Source: Gammaproteobacteria bacterium (lineage in GTDB: Bacteria; Pseudomonadota; Gammaproteobacteria; UBA4575). Taken from it: a stretch of 64,000 nt of DNA. The position numbers and the translations under genes were made by a program. Location of the stretch: positions 434,001-498,000 of the forward strand of contig JANQOB010000018.1 in the NCBI GenBank assembly GCA_028279275.1. The letters run 5' to 3'. A model generated the notes under the pieces. That model made no database searches and was not told where the DNA came from. It worked only from the letters and a program-made list of their open reading frames with translations. The stretch's first letter is position 1. Each line of letters opens with the position of its first letter. Of the stretch, positions 53,418 through 62,655 are shown piece after piece.

Positions 53418-55448
53418 ATGCGTTTCATCATTCGCCTGATGATTGTCACATCAATTTTATCCCTGCTTGTTCCCATTCATGCAGAAGAGCAAGAAGAAAA
53501 GACAATTACTTCATTTAATGAAGTTACTGTTTATGCAACACGTAGTCCTCAATCTACATTTAAGGTTCCAGCTAACGTTTCTAAAATGAATGCTGATGCA
53601 CCAGGAAATGCAACAGCAGGTGATGTAGCCGATTTATTAGAATTTACTCCAGGTGTAGAAGTTGAAGGAGGGCCGCGTAGAAACGGTCAAACTATATCTA
53701 TACGAGGATTTGATGATGAATCAGTCATCACTTTAATAGATGGAAGAAGACAGAATTTTGAATCTGCACATGATGGAAGATTTTTTATAGACCCAATATT
53801 GTTGAATTCAATTGAAGTCGTAAAAGGATCCTCTTCAGCAATTTATGGTGGGGGTGCAATTGGTGGAGTAGTTGCATTTGAAACCAAAGATGCATCAGAT
53901 TTATTGACACCAGGTGATAATTTTGGAGCTTTAACTTCTTACGGCTATCGCACCGGGAGTAATGAGTATTTCCCAACATTTATCGGATTCGGAAAAGCTG
54001 GTGGTTGGGACTTATTAGGAAGTTTTTCATATCGTGATGCTGATGACATCGAAGATGGAGATGGCGGTAAGTTAGATACAGAAGATGAATTTTTTTCGGG
54101 GATGCTTAAAGCCGGTTATACGTTCAATAACTTTCATAATATAAATTTTCAATTACAAGCCAGTAATAATGATGGCAAAGAACCTAATAATGGAGCAGCA
54201 GGGATAACGCCATCAAACCCAATTGTTGAAAAAGAGGTTGAAGATAAACAATTTAGTTTCAAGTATGATTTTAAAAACCCTGCAAATAAATTAATCCAAC
54301 CAAAGTTACATGTTTACTATAACGATACGGAAGTTGAAGAAGAAGATATTACCGGTACAAATTTAGGTCGAGTTCAATCTCGACAACTCGAGACATTAGG
54401 ATTCACACTTGATAATCAATCTGTCTTTTCAAGCAGTAATAAACTTGTGCAGACATTATCTTACGGTATTGAAGTTTATGAAGATGAGCAAAAAGGCAAA
54501 AGTAACTTTTCAGCAATTCGTGGAGGAGTCCCTGATGCCGATGCAACGAACTATGGAATTTATCTTCAAAATGAAATTACATGGCTTACGAATGCAGGTG
54601 AGTTTTTAATTATTCCGGCTGTACGTTTTGACAACTATGAGAGTGATGATGAAAATAGCAACTCACAAGATGAAAATGAAGTTTCACCAAAGCTATCTTT
54701 AAGCTATTTGCCGAATGATAATGTAGTATTGTTTGGAAGTTGGGCAAGAGCGTTTCGTGCTCCAAATTTGACGGAATTATATCCTGCAGGGCAGCATTTT
54801 CCAGGTATACCATTTGTTTTTCCAAATAATAATTTCATTCCAAACCAAGACTTAAAGCCTGAAACCGTAACAACGCTTGAGCTGGGATTGGGATTTGATT
54901 TCAATAATATTTTTTCTGAAAACGATCGTGCCAAGATAAAAGGCTCTTGGTTTACAAGCGATGGTGAGGATTTTATTACACAAGAGGTAAATCTCTTTGC
55001 TGGCACAACTCAAAATGTAAATATTCGAAATGCAGATTTCAGTGGTTGGGAATTTGATAGCCAATATCAAATTAATTCGCTCAGCATGAAGCTTGGTGCA
55101 TCTTATGTAAAAGCTGAAAATGATGATACGGGTGAATATTTATCCAATAATGTTCCTTTAACTATAGTTGCAGATCTTTCTTACAAGTTAAAAAGCGTTG
55201 ATAGTGTTTTGGGCTGGAGAACACGTCATGCCGAAGACAATGACCGCGTTGGGGATGATGATGAAGAGACGGATAGTTATACCGTACATGACGTTTATTA
55301 TCGTTGGACGCCCGATGCTCTAAGGCTCCAAGCATTCACATTAGACCTTGGTGTCGAAAATATCTTTGATGAAGCCTATACCAAGCGGTTTGAAAGTTTA
55401 TTAGAGGAAGGTCGCAGCTTTACTGCGAAGCTTGCCTATACCTGGTAA
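53418..55448 (+). CDS. TonB-dependent haem/haemoglobin receptor
   Basis: A 676-residue outer-membrane receptor. Signal peptide about 1-22. A TonB-box-like segment (EVTVYATRS region) follows, then the plug domain (about 45-165) with SIRGFDDESVITLIDGRRQ (in the pattern IRGFDDE...LIDGRR) and VVKGSSSAIYGGGAIGG, and a 22-strand barrel ending in the aromatic AKLAYTW. The FRAPNLTELYP sequence near 440 is the FRAP-type haem receptor signature. It belongs to the haemoglobin/transferrin/lactoferrin receptor family; iron source cannot be narrowed beyond haem or haemoglobin from context. Confidence 0.92.
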   Translation: MRFIIRLMIVTSILSLLVPIHAEEQEEKTITSFNEVTVYATRSPQSTFKVPANVSKMNADAPGNATAGDVADLLEFTPGVEVEGGPRRNGQTISIRGFDDESVITLIDGRRQNFESAHDGRFFIDPILLNSIEVVKGSSSAIYGGGAIGGVVAFETKDASDLLTPGDNFGALTSYGYRTGSNEYFPTFIGFGKAGGWDLLGSFSYRDADDIEDGDGGKLDTEDEFFSGMLKAGYTFNNFHNINFQLQASNNDGKEPNNGAAGITPSNPIVEKEVEDKQFSFKYDFKNPANKLIQPKLHVYYNDTEVEEEDITGTNLGRVQSRQLETLGFTLDNQSVFSSSNKLVQTLSYGIEVYEDEQKGKSNFSAIRGGVPDADATNYGIYLQNEITWLTNAGEFLIIPAVRFDNYESDDENSNSQDENEVSPKLSLSYLPNDNVVLFGSWARAFRAPNLTELYPAGQHFPGIPFVFPNNNFIPNQDLKPETVTTLELGLGFDFNNIFSENDRAKIKGSWFTSDGEDFITQEVNLFAGTTQNVNIRNADFSGWEFDSQYQINSLSMKLGASYVKAENDDTGEYLSNNVPLTIVADLSYKLKSVDSVLGWRTRHAEDNDRVGDDDEETDSYTVHDVYYRWTPDALRLQAFTLDLGVENIFDEAYTKRFESLLEEGRSFTAKLAYTW

Positions 55449-56179
55449 TGACGATGACAGGCTCTAAAGGTCACCAATGGATTATTTTTCTAAGTGTATC
55501 GTTGTTTATAAATCTTTGGCTATTCGAAAACCTGCGTATGGATACAAGTAATCAAATCTCTTATGACTTACCTAGTATTAAGGTTAATTTATTGTCGATC
55601 GCTGCACCTATTGCTCATCTTCAATCGAGTCATAAAGAAAAAAATAATACTGAAAATAAGCATGAGAAAAAGGCAATTGAAACAGCTCCTAAATTAGTAC
55701 ATCAACCAGACGCTCAAGAAAAACTTACAAAAGTAATTGAGTTTAAACAAAAGGAAAATCCTTTTGAGAAAAATGAAGTAACTAAAGATAATAAAAATGT
55801 ATCAGAAACGTATCAACGAAAAAGTAAAAACAAAAATCCTCGTAATTCGATAAAAAAACCCATAGTAGCTAGTCTCGAGACGAATACTGGGAAAAAAATA
55901 TCAACCACGATTCACGAAGCAAAATATCGATCTCAAATTCCACCCGTTTATCCTCGACGCGCCTATGAATTAGGACAAGAAGGTATTGTGATTTTATTAG
56001 CAGAAGTTTCTATAAATGGCAAACCAAGTGCTATTGAAGTTGAGGAGTCATCTGGTTACCGACTGTTAGACAGTGCTGCATTAGCGGCTGTGAAGAAATG
56101 GGAGTTTGAGCCTATAAAAGTTAATGAGCAATCAATTGTAAGTTGGGTTCGCGTGCCCGTGCGTTTTGTAATTCAATAA
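55448..56179 (+). CDS. tonB: TonB family protein (dedicated to haem uptake)
   Basis: A 243-residue energy transducer. Its ATG overlaps the receptor stop (TAATG). N-terminal membrane helix about 9-27, then a charged Lys/Glu-rich linker (about 60-150) in place of the usual Pro-rich rod, and the C-terminal TonB domain (about 165-243): IPPVYPRRAYELGQEGIVILL and LDSAALAAVKKWEFEP. With ExbB/ExbD downstream it forms a complete operon-borne Ton system, separate from any housekeeping one. Confidence 0.9.
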   Translation: MTMTGSKGHQWIIFLSVSLFINLWLFENLRMDTSNQISYDLPSIKVNLLSIAAPIAHLQSSHKEKNNTENKHEKKAIETAPKLVHQPDAQEKLTKVIEFKQKENPFEKNEVTKDNKNVSETYQRKSKNKNPRNSIKKPIVASLETNTGKKISTTIHEAKYRSQIPPVYPRRAYELGQEGIVILLAEVSINGKPSAIEVEESSGYRLLDSAALAAVKKWEFEPIKVNEQSIVSWVRVPVRFVIQ

Positions 56180-56197
56180 TTAATAAAGGAGTTAAAT

Positions 56198-57292
56198 ATG
56201 AGCCTATCTGTTTCAACCGAAAGAGAAAGTCACTCACAATTTATTCGTAATCATTATCTCAAAGTTAAAGCTGAGGAGAAGGGTGTGCGTGCGAGAAACG
56301 CTGCACAAACAATGGGAATCTCTGAAGGCGAACTTGTTGCTGCGCATGTTGGAGATAATGTAACGAGATTGATTGACGATGCGGCCACAATATTAAAACA
56401 GGTCTCTACACTTGGTGAGGTCATGGCTTTAACCCGCAACGAATTTTGTGTACATGAGCGGCATGGAGTTTATGACAACCATAACTTTTTCACTCATGGA
56501 AACATGGCGATGGGATTGTTTGTAAATCCAGACATTGACTTACGATTATTTATGAATCATTGGAAGCATAATTTTGCGGTAATCGAAAAAACAAAAAGTG
56601 GAATGCGAAAGAGTTTGCAGTTTTTTGATAAAGAAGGGCAGGCGATTCACAAAATTTATATCACTAAGCATTCCAACGAAGAAGCATTTGATGAATTAAT
56701 TGTTAATCATATGCATAAGAATCAAGAGGCTTATATGGAAATTGAAGCCTATGAGAAAAAATCAGCCTATAAAACAAATGATGAAATTGATTGGAAACGA
56801 TTCAGAGAAGCGTGGGAAAATCTCAAAGATACGCATGACTTCTTTCCGATGTTGAATAAATTCAAAGTGGGTCGTGAACAAGCCTTTGAAAAAATAGGCA
56901 GTGATTTTGCCTATGAAGTCGATAACTCTGCGACCCGCCAAGTATTGGAACATGCGCGTGATGATGAATGTGAAATTATGGTGTTTGTAGGAAATCGAGG
57001 ATGTATTCAGATACACACAGGCCCTGTGAATAAACTTGTTGAGCATGGGCCCTGGTATAACGTTTTAGATCCGAAGTTTAATTTGCACTTAAGTGAAAGC
57101 CACATTGCACGTACGTGGGTCACTAAAAAGCCTACTGAGGATGGAATCGTCACTGCATTAGAACTTTTTGATCAAGATAGTGAAATCATCGCTACATTGT
57201 TCGGAAAACGTAAACCCGGAATACCTGAATTGGAAATGTGGCGCAAGATCATTGCTACATTGTCCATCAAGGAGACTTCTCATGCAGCTTGA
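56198..57292 (+). CDS. hmuS: Haem-handling/degrading protein HmuS (HemS/ChuS family)
   Basis: A 364-residue cytosolic protein of the duplicated HemS/ChuS fold, which binds incoming haem and in some species opens it. Opening QFIRNHYLKVKAEEKGVRARNAA is typical (in parts: RNHYLKVKAEEKGVRARNAA). Internal halves repeat around GEVMALTRNEFCVHERHGVY and CEIMVFVGNRGCIQIHTGPV, each ending in a W/F-rich DPKFNLHL-type segment. A haem-ligating His is expected in the ERHGVY region or the second half. GGAG precedes the ATG. The exbB gene begins inside its last codons. Confidence 0.9.
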   Translation: MSLSVSTERESHSQFIRNHYLKVKAEEKGVRARNAAQTMGISEGELVAAHVGDNVTRLIDDAATILKQVSTLGEVMALTRNEFCVHERHGVYDNHNFFTHGNMAMGLFVNPDIDLRLFMNHWKHNFAVIEKTKSGMRKSLQFFDKEGQAIHKIYITKHSNEEAFDELIVNHMHKNQEAYMEIEAYEKKSAYKTNDEIDWKRFREAWENLKDTHDFFPMLNKFKVGREQAFEKIGSDFAYEVDNSATRQVLEHARDDECEIMVFVGNRGCIQIHTGPVNKLVEHGPWYNVLDPKFNLHLSESHIARTWVTKKPTEDGIVTALELFDQDSEIIATLFGKRKPGIPELEMWRKIIATLSIKETSHAA

Positions 57293-57881
57293 TGCGCTTA
57301 CGCCAACTTGGTTTGAGCAACTCGGACTCATGGGGTGGCCTTTATTTGCATGTTCTTTGATTGCCATTGCTGTGGTGGTGGAGCGTTTGATTTTCATTTT
57401 GAAAATAAAGATTCAAGCAAAAAGAACATATCAAACGCTCTATGATTTTTTGCACTCGCATCAACATCAACCAAAATCTTTACGTGATGAATTGGTTGCC
57501 AATAAGTTAAATGAATTACAACCCACTTATTTTAGTGGCATTAATCTTCTTCGCGTAATTGGGAGTATCAGCCCCATGCTCGGATTAACGGGCACAATCC
57601 TTGGGATTATTTCTGCCTTCAAAGTCATTGCGGCACATACAGGGCCTGTTACACCCAACATTATTGCAGACGGTTTGTGGGAGGCAATGCTGACAACAGC
57701 AGTTGGGCTTTTGATAGCTGTGCCTACTTTGCTTTTTGCATATCTATTTAAACATTTCGCACAACATCAATTAGATGATTTCTGTCGTCGATTAAATCAT
57801 GTTTCGACCTCGTTTGAAATTAAAAATCTATCAGGCAAGCACGATCAAGTGGTGACTGAAATAAAAAACATTGCAGCATGA
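57282..57881 (+). CDS. exbB: Biopolymer transport protein ExbB (MotA/TolQ/ExbB family)
   Basis: A 199-residue inner-membrane protein using the proton gradient to energise TonB. Start at ATG 57282, with AAGGAG 8 bases upstream and overlap of 11 bp with hmuS; longer frames reach upstream but lack this site. Three helices (about 17-40, 92-115 and 140-165). The family signature IGSISPMLGLTGTILGIISAF and TTAVGLLIAVPTLLFAY are complete. ExbD follows with a 4-bp overlap. Confidence 0.93.
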   Translation: MQLDALTPTWFEQLGLMGWPLFACSLIAIAVVVERLIFILKIKIQAKRTYQTLYDFLHSHQHQPKSLRDELVANKLNELQPTYFSGINLLRVIGSISPMLGLTGTILGIISAFKVIAAHTGPVTPNIIADGLWEAMLTTAVGLLIAVPTLLFAYLFKHFAQHQLDDFCRRLNHVSTSFEIKNLSGKHDQVVTEIKNIAA

Positions 57882-58309
57882 TTAATTTAACGCATACTGA
57901 AAATCAATCGAGTACTTGGCAATCAGTTCTGCCTGATCTGACTTCAATGCTCGATATTCTTTTTATTCTTTTGGTGTTCTTTATGTTGACGGTTGGAACG
58001 GTATATCAGTCGCTTGATTTAAAACTACCCTCAAGTGTGATGCAAGAAATCCCGCAAGACTATATAAAAGAGAACATCATGCTTGAAGTGGGTCATGATC
58101 AATATGCTTTAGATGGCAAGACCGTTAATGAATTTGAAGCGTTTAAGACCTTAGTTGTGAAAGAAATGAAAAATAAACCAAATCATGAAGTCATCATTGC
58201 AGGAGATAAGGATATTTCAATAGAAAAGTTACTTAATGTGTTGACGTACTTGCAATCACAAGGAATCGAAGCGGCAAACATTTTAATGCAAGAAAAGGAA
58301 TCATCATGA
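57878..58309 (+). CDS. exbD: Biopolymer transport protein ExbD
   Basis: A 143-residue bitopic protein. The single helix (about 24-44) contains the essential Asp in LTSMLDILFILLVFFML, which carries protons in ExbB/ExbD. The periplasmic domain (about 50-143) includes LPSSVMQEI and KDISIEKLLNVLTYLQ. Overlaps of 4 bp with exbB upstream and hmuT downstream show tight translational coupling across the operon. Confidence 0.94.
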   Translation: MINLTHTENQSSTWQSVLPDLTSMLDILFILLVFFMLTVGTVYQSLDLKLPSSVMQEIPQDYIKENIMLEVGHDQYALDGKTVNEFEAFKTLVVKEMKNKPNHEVIIAGDKDISIEKLLNVLTYLQSQGIEAANILMQEKESS

Positions 58310-59139
58310 GACTTATATTCGCATTATGCTTAATTATTATTCCACTCTCGCTTCAGGCCGATATTCCAAAGCGTATCATTACTATTGGTGGCTCATTAAC
58401 TGAAATTGTTTATGCCTTGGAAGCTCAATCCTTACTTGTGGGTTCGGATACGACAAGTTATTACCCAAAAGCGGCTGAATCTTTACCTAAAGTAGGTTAT
58501 CAGCGGACACTTTCTGCTGAAGGGATTCTATCACTACAACCCGATTTGATTATCGCAACCGAAGAGGCAGGTCCGCCTGTAGTGTTAAAGCAACTGCAAT
58601 CTACAGGTGTTTCATTGCTATCTCTTACAGCAAGCCGTTCATTGGAAGATGTAAAAAATAATATTCGTTCTATTGCAACTGCACTCGATCGATCTGAACA
58701 AGCCGATGTCTTACTTAAACAACTGGATCTTGAAAGTGAAGCGTTGCAACGCGCATTAAAAGAGACTGATGAATCAAAAAAAGTCCTGTTTATTTTGCAG
58801 CATGCGGGAGGGGCTCCGATGGTGGCCGGAAAAGGTACTGCAGCAAACAGTATTATTCTGCTTTCAGGTGCGACTAATGTGGTGACTGGATTTGAAGGGT
58901 ATAAACCTTTTACTCCAGAAGCCATTGTTGCAATGCAACCCGAGATTGTGTTGGTAACTACACAAGGCTTAGAACAAGTCGGTGGCATTGAATCTTTGCT
59001 TAAAGTGCCAGGTCTTGCACAAACCCCAGCAGGTAAAAACAAACATATTGTTGAAATGGATTCCCTGTTGCTTTTAGGTTTTGGACCGCGTACCGCTCAA
59101 GCAGCCTTAACCTTACATCAAATGTACTTTGATCCATGA
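58306..59139 (+). CDS. hmuT: Haem ABC transporter substrate-binding protein HmuT
   Basis: A 277-residue periplasmic haem-binding protein of the BtuF/FepB class. Signal peptide about 1-18 (LQADIPKR). Two lobes joined by one long helix (about 140-165). Seen: RIITIGGSLTEIVYALEAQSLLVG at the N-lobe start (in parts), VGYQRTLSAEGILSLQPDLIIA, and LLLLGFGPRTAQAALTL at the end. Haem ligands in HmuT/ShuT proteins are a Tyr or His; the Tyr in KVGYQRT is a candidate. Overlaps exbD and hmuU by 4 bp each. Confidence 0.92.
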   Translation: MRLIFALCLIIIPLSLQADIPKRIITIGGSLTEIVYALEAQSLLVGSDTTSYYPKAAESLPKVGYQRTLSAEGILSLQPDLIIATEEAGPPVVLKQLQSTGVSLLSLTASRSLEDVKNNIRSIATALDRSEQADVLLKQLDLESEALQRALKETDESKKVLFILQHAGGAPMVAGKGTAANSIILLSGATNVVTGFEGYKPFTPEAIVAMQPEIVLVTTQGLEQVGGIESLLKVPGLAQTPAGKNKHIVEMDSLLLLGFGPRTAQAALTLHQMYFDP

Positions 59140-60179
59140 CAACTCTCACGAAGCAGGCCCTCTTTGCATCGCGATGGTTGAATCATAAATCATCATGGCT
59201 ATTACTCCTCCTATGTGTATTACTCATTGCGATGGTCATTGCTATGTCGATTGGCGCGGTGAGTATTCCAATCTTGAGTTTGCTGCAAGGAAATATAACA
59301 GAACAACAAGCTGCAGTGCTTTCATCTATTCGTATACCGCGTGTGTGTATTGCTGCCATTGTCGGTGCAGCTCTGGCTATCTCGGGTGCGGCGATGCAAG
59401 GTTTGTTTCGTAATCCCCTTGCCGATCCAGGTTTGATAGGTATTGCAAGTGGCGCTGCGTTAGCCGTAGCCCTCATGATTGTTTTGATGGGGCCATTTGA
59501 AGGGGTATGGAATTTGTATGCATTAAGTGTTGCGGCTTTTGTAGGGGGTTTGATTACCTGTTGGGTGATTTTTCATTTTGCACAACTCACCGGTACATTC
59601 TCGGTTACATATATGTTGTTGGCCGGTATTGCGATCAACGCACTGACAAACTCTGGCACTGGATTTTTAATGTATATCAGTAATGATCAACAATTACGTT
59701 CACTTACCTTTTGGACCATGGGTAGTTTAGGGGGCGCGTTATGGCCTGCTGTTCTGGTTGCATGCACGATTGTAATTCCATGTACCTTAGTGTTAATACG
59801 TAATGCACGTGAATTAAATATCATGTTGTTAGGAGAAAATGAGGCACGTCACTTAGGGGTAAACAGCGAACGTTTAAAACGCACTATTATTATTTGTACA
59901 GCGCTTACCGTTGGCGTTGCGGTGGCCGTGAGCGGCATTATTGGATTCTTAGGATTAATTGTTCCGCATCTGGTACGACTGCTCATTGGACCCGATCATC
60001 GTTTGTTAATTCCTGCCTCTGCTATCTTTGGCGCAGCCCTGTTAGTCACTGCAGATACTTTCGCGCGAACCGTCGTTAATCCAGCAGAAATGCCAGTCGG
60101 GATTTTAACTAGTCTTATAGGAGGACCATTTTTTCTTTGGCTTTTGTACAAGCAATATGCTGGGAGGTTTGGAATGTGA
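59136..60179 (+). CDS. hmuU: Haem ABC transporter permease HmuU (FecCD family)
   Basis: A 347-residue permease with about ten helices, FecCD/BtuC type. Conserved: RIPRVCIAAIVGAALAISGAAMQG (in parts RIPRVCIAAIVGAALAISG), the cytosolic coupling helix region around RHLGVNSERLKR, GIIGFLGLIVPHLVRLLIGPDH and the ending PVGILTSLIGGPFFLWLLYK. It works with HmuV and HmuT to import haem into the cytosol. The hmuV GTG overlaps its last codon. Confidence 0.94.
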   Translation: MTTLTKQALFASRWLNHKSSWLLLLLCVLLIAMVIAMSIGAVSIPILSLLQGNITEQQAAVLSSIRIPRVCIAAIVGAALAISGAAMQGLFRNPLADPGLIGIASGAALAVALMIVLMGPFEGVWNLYALSVAAFVGGLITCWVIFHFAQLTGTFSVTYMLLAGIAINALTNSGTGFLMYISNDQQLRSLTFWTMGSLGGALWPAVLVACTIVIPCTLVLIRNARELNIMLLGENEARHLGVNSERLKRTIIICTALTVGVAVAVSGIIGFLGLIVPHLVRLLIGPDHRLLIPASAIFGAALLVTADTFARTVVNPAEMPVGILTSLIGGPFFLWLLYKQYAGRFGM

Positions 60180-60931
60180 TTGAAGCACGAAACTTACATT
60201 GTCAATTTGAGGATCACACAATTTTCAAAAACCTTAATGTCGAGATTCCTGCAGGGAAGGTGACTTCAATTTTAGGACCTAATGGTGCAGGCAAATCCAC
60301 TCTACTTGCTTGCTTATGTGGATCCCGAACACCAGAAGAAGGAGATGTTTATCTTAATGGCACACCAATACAAGAATTTTCATTAACAGAGTTAGCTCAA
60401 AAACGTGCCGTACTCTCACAATCATCGGTAATCAACTTTCCCTTCACCGCAAAAGAAATTGTGATGATGGGGCGTAATCCCTTTTCAAATGATCACAATG
60501 AACAAAAAGATGAAGAGATCGTGAACAAAGTGTTACATCAAATCGATGCGTATCCTCTCAAAGACCGTGTGTATCCGACCTTATCAGGGGGCGAACAACA
60601 GCGCATACAACTTGCACGTGTGTTTGCACAATTATGGCAACAACCCAATGCCTGTCTATTCTTAGACGAGCCTACTTCAGCTTTAGATTTAAAACATCAA
60701 CACCAAATCTTACAACTGACACGTGATTTAGCAGAAGAACAAGGTTTCACCGTTTGTATAGTGATGCACGATCTTAATTTAGTTAAGATTTATTCGGATC
60801 AGGTGATCTTGTTGAAAAACGAGACGGAAAGTATTGCAGGAGATGTGTTAGATGCCCTTACACAAGAAAATATTGCACACATTTTTGATGTGCCTATAAG
60901 TCTCGTAAAGCAAAGTTACGCTTCCAACTAA
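60176..60931 (+). CDS. hmuV: Haem ABC transporter ATP-binding protein HmuV
   Basis: A 251-residue ABC ATPase. GTG start at 60176 follows GGGAGG and overlaps the hmuU stop (ATGTGA); a longer frame from 60137 would add residues that belong to HmuU coding. Walker A LGPNGAGKST (near 35-44), Q-loop LSQSSV, signature LSGGEQQRIQLARV (near 137), Walker B CLFLDEPTSALD and switch His in VMHDLN. It ends the haem operon, 56 bp from the convergent hvfC gene. Confidence 0.94.
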   Translation: MIEARNLHCQFEDHTIFKNLNVEIPAGKVTSILGPNGAGKSTLLACLCGSRTPEEGDVYLNGTPIQEFSLTELAQKRAVLSQSSVINFPFTAKEIVMMGRNPFSNDHNEQKDEEIVNKVLHQIDAYPLKDRVYPTLSGGEQQRIQLARVFAQLWQQPNACLFLDEPTSALDLKHQHQILQLTRDLAEEQGFTVCIVMHDLNLVKIYSDQVILLKNETESIAGDVLDALTQENIAHIFDVPISLVKQSYASN

Positions 60932-60986
60932 AGCCATAATTTGAATTCTATGGTCCATTCATTAAATGAAGATTGATAATCAAAAT

Positions 60987-61754
60987 TTAATTTCTCGTGC
61001 CTAATATAATATCTTTTTGCTGCAATTGAGTTAAAGTTGTTAAACCACCTTGGATAATTACATTTTCCTCAAGATTGGGTGTTTCTTTGGCAAGGCTCTG
61101 CAGAATTTGTTTACCAGATTGTTGTTCGTTATCAGCAATATGTTTAACCAGGCTAGCAGTCATAGGGTTCATTTCTAAAAAACCAACTTTATCTTGTAGA
61201 TCTCTATAGACAAGTAGATAAGTAGGTTCCTCGTTAGCTATCTTAGGTTGAAAACCAGGTTTGATTTTGTGCACTGGAAATTGATATTGGTTCAGATGAA
61301 TCAGAGGAGATAACACGGGTACTTCTTCAAGTAAATTTCCTTGTTGATTTATATTATTCCAGTCTATTTCTACATCAAGAAACGATAAATAAATTTCTAA
61401 CCACTCATAATGAGTTAGCTCTAATAAGAAAAGTGGGTCTTCTGGCTGTGGTTCACGTTCATTAGATAGATACTTAATAAATTCTTTTGAGATATCTTTA
61501 AAGTAGGGTGAATGGCTCTGGTGAATAGAAAAGAAGTCGCGCACCATTTTGTGCCAGTTTTCATCAGAGTAAAGTTTTCTTGTTACCGGGAAACCATTCG
61601 CTAAAAAGCCCTGCACATTGCGGTATAACAGACCGCGATAAATTTCCATGCGGCGATCTTCTATTTCAGTGGGCGCAGGATTATTTTCTGGATCTCTAAG
61701 ATGAGCAGTAAACTGATACTGCACATCTTTAAAATTTTTTATTGCTTCAGGCAT
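60987..61754 (-). CDS. hvfC: HvfC family RiPP maturation partner (DUF2063)
   Basis: A 255-residue protein with the DUF2063 N-terminal helical domain (about 8-100: FTAHLRDPENNPAPTEIEDRRMEIYRGL, quoted in parts as DRRMEIYRGLLYRNVQGFL) and a C-terminal winged-helix-like region (about 185-255) with YRDLQDKVGFLEMNP. DUF2063 partners bring the peptide substrate to MNIO enzymes. It overlaps the upstream hvfB gene by 8 bp and is the last gene of the four-gene copper-peptide cluster. Confidence 0.9.
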   Translation of the reverse strand: MPEAIKNFKDVQYQFTAHLRDPENNPAPTEIEDRRMEIYRGLLYRNVQGFLANGFPVTRKLYSDENWHKMVRDFFSIHQSHSPYFKDISKEFIKYLSNEREPQPEDPLFLLELTHYEWLEIYLSFLDVEIDWNNINQQGNLLEEVPVLSPLIHLNQYQFPVHKIKPGFQPKIANEEPTYLLVYRDLQDKVGFLEMNPMTASLVKHIADNEQQSGKQILQSLAKETPNLEENVIIQGGLTTLTQLQQKDIILGTRN

Positions 61755-62619
61755 TAGCTATCGCCGTTTTGTTTTGTGGTTCCCATTTTTCTTGTAGCAT
61801 CGATATACGGTCGACTTCTTGTAGTAATTCAGGTAGCTCGGGAATATTAAAGTCACGTTCTAGCAAAGTAGGGAATACACCAAATATTTCATATGCTTTA
61901 TCTAAAATTTCCCAAACTGACTCGATCACATTTGCCCCATGGGTGTCGACAATTAAATCATCCGCTTCATTATAGTGACCTGCGATATGAGCATAACTTA
62001 TTCGCTCTTTAGGTAATGCCGTTAAAAAATCAACTGCATCATAACCATGGTTGACTGAATTAACATAGATGTTATTTATATCTAGCAAAAGATCGCAATC
62101 AGCTTCCTGAAGAACTGCATTAATGAAATCGATTTCTTCCATTTGTTTGCCAGGCGCTGCGTAATAAGATGCATTTTCCATAGCAATGCGTTCACCGAGT
62201 ACGTCTTGTACTTGTTTTATTCGATTGGCTACGTAATGCACTGCTTCCTCTGTAAACGGGATAGGCAGTAAGTCATATAAATGACCATCATCAGAGCAGT
62301 AAGTTAAATGTTCTGTGTACTTAAGAATATTATGCTGTTGCATAAAATTTTTGATGTCGTTAACTAGATCAACATCAATCGGTGTGGGTCCTCCAATGGA
62401 TAACGATAAACCGTGAGTGACAAATGGATAACGTTCCGTGTATTGGCGAAAACGTTTACCAAGACGACCACCCATACCAATCCAGTTTTCAGGCGCGACT
62501 TCCATGAACTGAATTTGCGGTGCATCTGTTTCAAGAAGTTGTTCCAACATATGTCCGCGACGTAAACCTAGGCCAGCACCTTTTACACAGTAAGTTTGAG
62601 AGTGTGTTGGATTTTTCAT
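61747..62619 (-). CDS. hvfB: HvfB family MNIO-type RiPP maturase (DUF692)
   Basis: A 290-residue TIM-barrel, multinuclear non-haem iron oxidase. MNIOs oxidise peptide cysteines; in the HvfA/bufferin class they form oxazolone-thioamide or thiooxazole groups. Iron-ligand regions visible: FMEVAPENWIGMGG, THGLSLSIGGPTPID, HLTYCSDDGHLYD, AMENASYYAAPG, LLLDINNIYVNSVNHGYD and YAHIAGHYNEADDLIVDTHG, followed by LLERDFNIPEL. The usual His, Asp, Asn and Glu ligands are therefore in place. hvfC overlaps its 3' end and hvfX lies 36 bp upstream. Confidence 0.93.
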   Translation of the reverse strand: MKNPTHSQTYCVKGAGLGLRRGHMLEQLLETDAPQIQFMEVAPENWIGMGGRLGKRFRQYTERYPFVTHGLSLSIGGPTPIDVDLVNDIKNFMQQHNILKYTEHLTYCSDDGHLYDLLPIPFTEEAVHYVANRIKQVQDVLGERIAMENASYYAAPGKQMEEIDFINAVLQEADCDLLLDINNIYVNSVNHGYDAVDFLTALPKERISYAHIAGHYNEADDLIVDTHGANVIESVWEILDKAYEIFGVFPTLLERDFNIPELPELLQEVDRISMLQEKWEPQNKTAIANA

Positions 62620-62655
62620 ATTTATGTTGGAAGAAATTGTCTCAGAGCACGGTAA

